Below, one piece after another: positions 5,245 to 5,864 of a stretch of 5,864 bases of DNA. Where the stretch lies: NCBI GenBank assembly GCA_020723545.1, contig DYIS01000172.1:1-5864 (forward strand). Direction: 5' to 3'. The notes beneath the pieces are model-generated. The model was not told the origin of the DNA. It made no database searches and worked only from the letters and a program-made list of their open reading frames with translations. The position numbers and the translations under genes were made by a program. Source of the DNA: Ktedonobacter racemifer (GTDB taxonomy: Bacteria; Chloroflexota; DTOL01; JACQYG01). Position 1 is the stretch's first letter. The number at the start of each line of letters is the position of its first letter.

Positions 5245-5864
5245 ATGTGGCAGGTTATCGGCCATGATTGGGCCGTGGATCTACTGGATCACAGTATCAA
5301 AGCGGGGCGCATCAGCCACGCCTACCTGATCACCGGCCTGTCCTCGGTCGGCAAGACCACCCTGGCCACGCAGTTCGCCCAGGCGTTGAACTGCGCCGAG
5401 CCGGATGCGCCGTGCGGTAACTGCCGGAGCTGCCGCCTGATCGACGAGATGTCGCATCCAGATGTGCACCTGGTTTCCCTGGCCACGGTGCCGGAACAGG
5501 AGCGCAGGACCCGGCGGGAGATCGGCATCAACCAGATCCGGGAGCTGCAACACACGATCAGCCTGAAGCCCTACGCTGGAAAATGGAAGGTCTGCCTGAA
5601 CCTGGAGGCGAATCGGCTCAGCGAGGAGGCTGCCAACTGTCTGCTGAAGACGTTGGAGGAGCCGCCATCCTACTCTGTCTTGATTTTGACCGCCGTTGAT
5701 GGTAATATCCTGCTGCCGACCATCACCTCCCGCTGCCAACGTCTGGATCTGCGGCCCGTGGCCACCGAGACCATCAGGCAGGCGTTGGTAAAAACCTATG
5801 GCGTGGCGGAAGACCAGGCCCACGCCTTGGCCCACCTGGCGGCCGGAAGGGTGGGCTGGGCGCT
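5245..5864 (+). CDS. holB: DNA polymerase III delta' subunit, N-terminal part (runs off the right edge)
   Basis: An open frame of 206 codons starts at the ATG 5245-5247 (MWQVIGHDWAVDLL) and is still open at the window end. Delta' is part of the clamp-loader complex that places the sliding clamp on primed DNA. The AAA+ features appear in order: RISHAYLITG (22-31), P-loop GLSSVGKT (31-38), a four-Cys zinc knuckle C50-x6-C57-x2-C60-x2-C63, the EANRLSEEAANCLLKTLEEPP region (121-141), and sensor/SRC motif TITSRCQ (159-165). The Walker B position, usually DAD in relatives, reads EAN, consistent with delta' often being a non-hydrolysing subunit. DnaX (tau/gamma) shares this architecture, but the N-terminus and weak Walker B favour delta'. 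Only a weak GGTGGG precedes the ATG, and no alternative upstream in-frame start was found. Confidence 0.88.
   Translation, partial: MWQVIGHDWAVDLLDHSIKAGRISHAYLITGLSSVGKTTLATQFAQALNCAEPDAPCGNCRSCRLIDEMSHPDVHLVSLATVPEQERRTRREIGINQIRELQHTISLKPYAGKWKVCLNLEANRLSEEAANCLLKTLEEPPSYSVLILTAVDGNILLPTITSRCQRLDLRPVATETIRQALVKTYGVAEDQAHALAHLAAGRVGWA

Overview
The window looks like part of a bacterial chromosome or metagenomic contig. Housekeeping genes (secA, holB) sit beside an accessory stretch of toxin-antitoxin modules and mobile-element debris. The housekeeping part is GC-rich, and the left ~1 kb is visibly less so. The SecA linker (residues ~161-205) and the HolB N-terminus resemble Chloroflexota (Anaerolineae-like) proteins as I remember them, but this is inference and the phylum is not proven. 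The window starts inside a repeat and ends inside a gene, so it may be a whole contig.

Layout, left to right. Positions 1-94 (minus strand) look like the 5' end of a group II intron, inserted just downstream of a toxin-antitoxin pair. That pair (minus strand) is a DUF4258 toxin-like gene (379-660/672) followed by a YgiT/MqsA-type zinc-finger gene (136-363). A palindrome overlapping a -10 box (714-735) lies upstream. At 800-1000 is the last third of a tyrosine recombinase gene, cut off just before its conserved RHSF-type box. The cut falls at a short repeat-bearing sequence (999-1044) that resembles an insertion-sequence end. At 1056-1227 is a compact set of nested inverted repeats. One of its hairpins is identical over 32 bp to the hairpin at the left window edge, in opposite orientation.

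secA (minus, 1263-4016) is complete, with an extended -10 promoter and a good Shine-Dalgarno. Divergent from it is a mazE/mazF-type pair (plus, 4302-4559 and 4549-4929) behind a strong sigma-70-like promoter. A 315-bp non-coding stretch (4930-5244) follows, holding a near-perfect 35-nt hairpin and a promoter. It leads into holB (plus, from 5245), which runs off the right edge. Imperfect 29-bp direct repeats (4128-4156 and 5027-5055) bracket the mazEF module.

The two toxin-antitoxin modules lie on either side of secA. The right one looks intact and probably autoregulated. The left one sits among broken mobile elements, suggesting that the intergenic space downstream of secA has been a repeated landing site.
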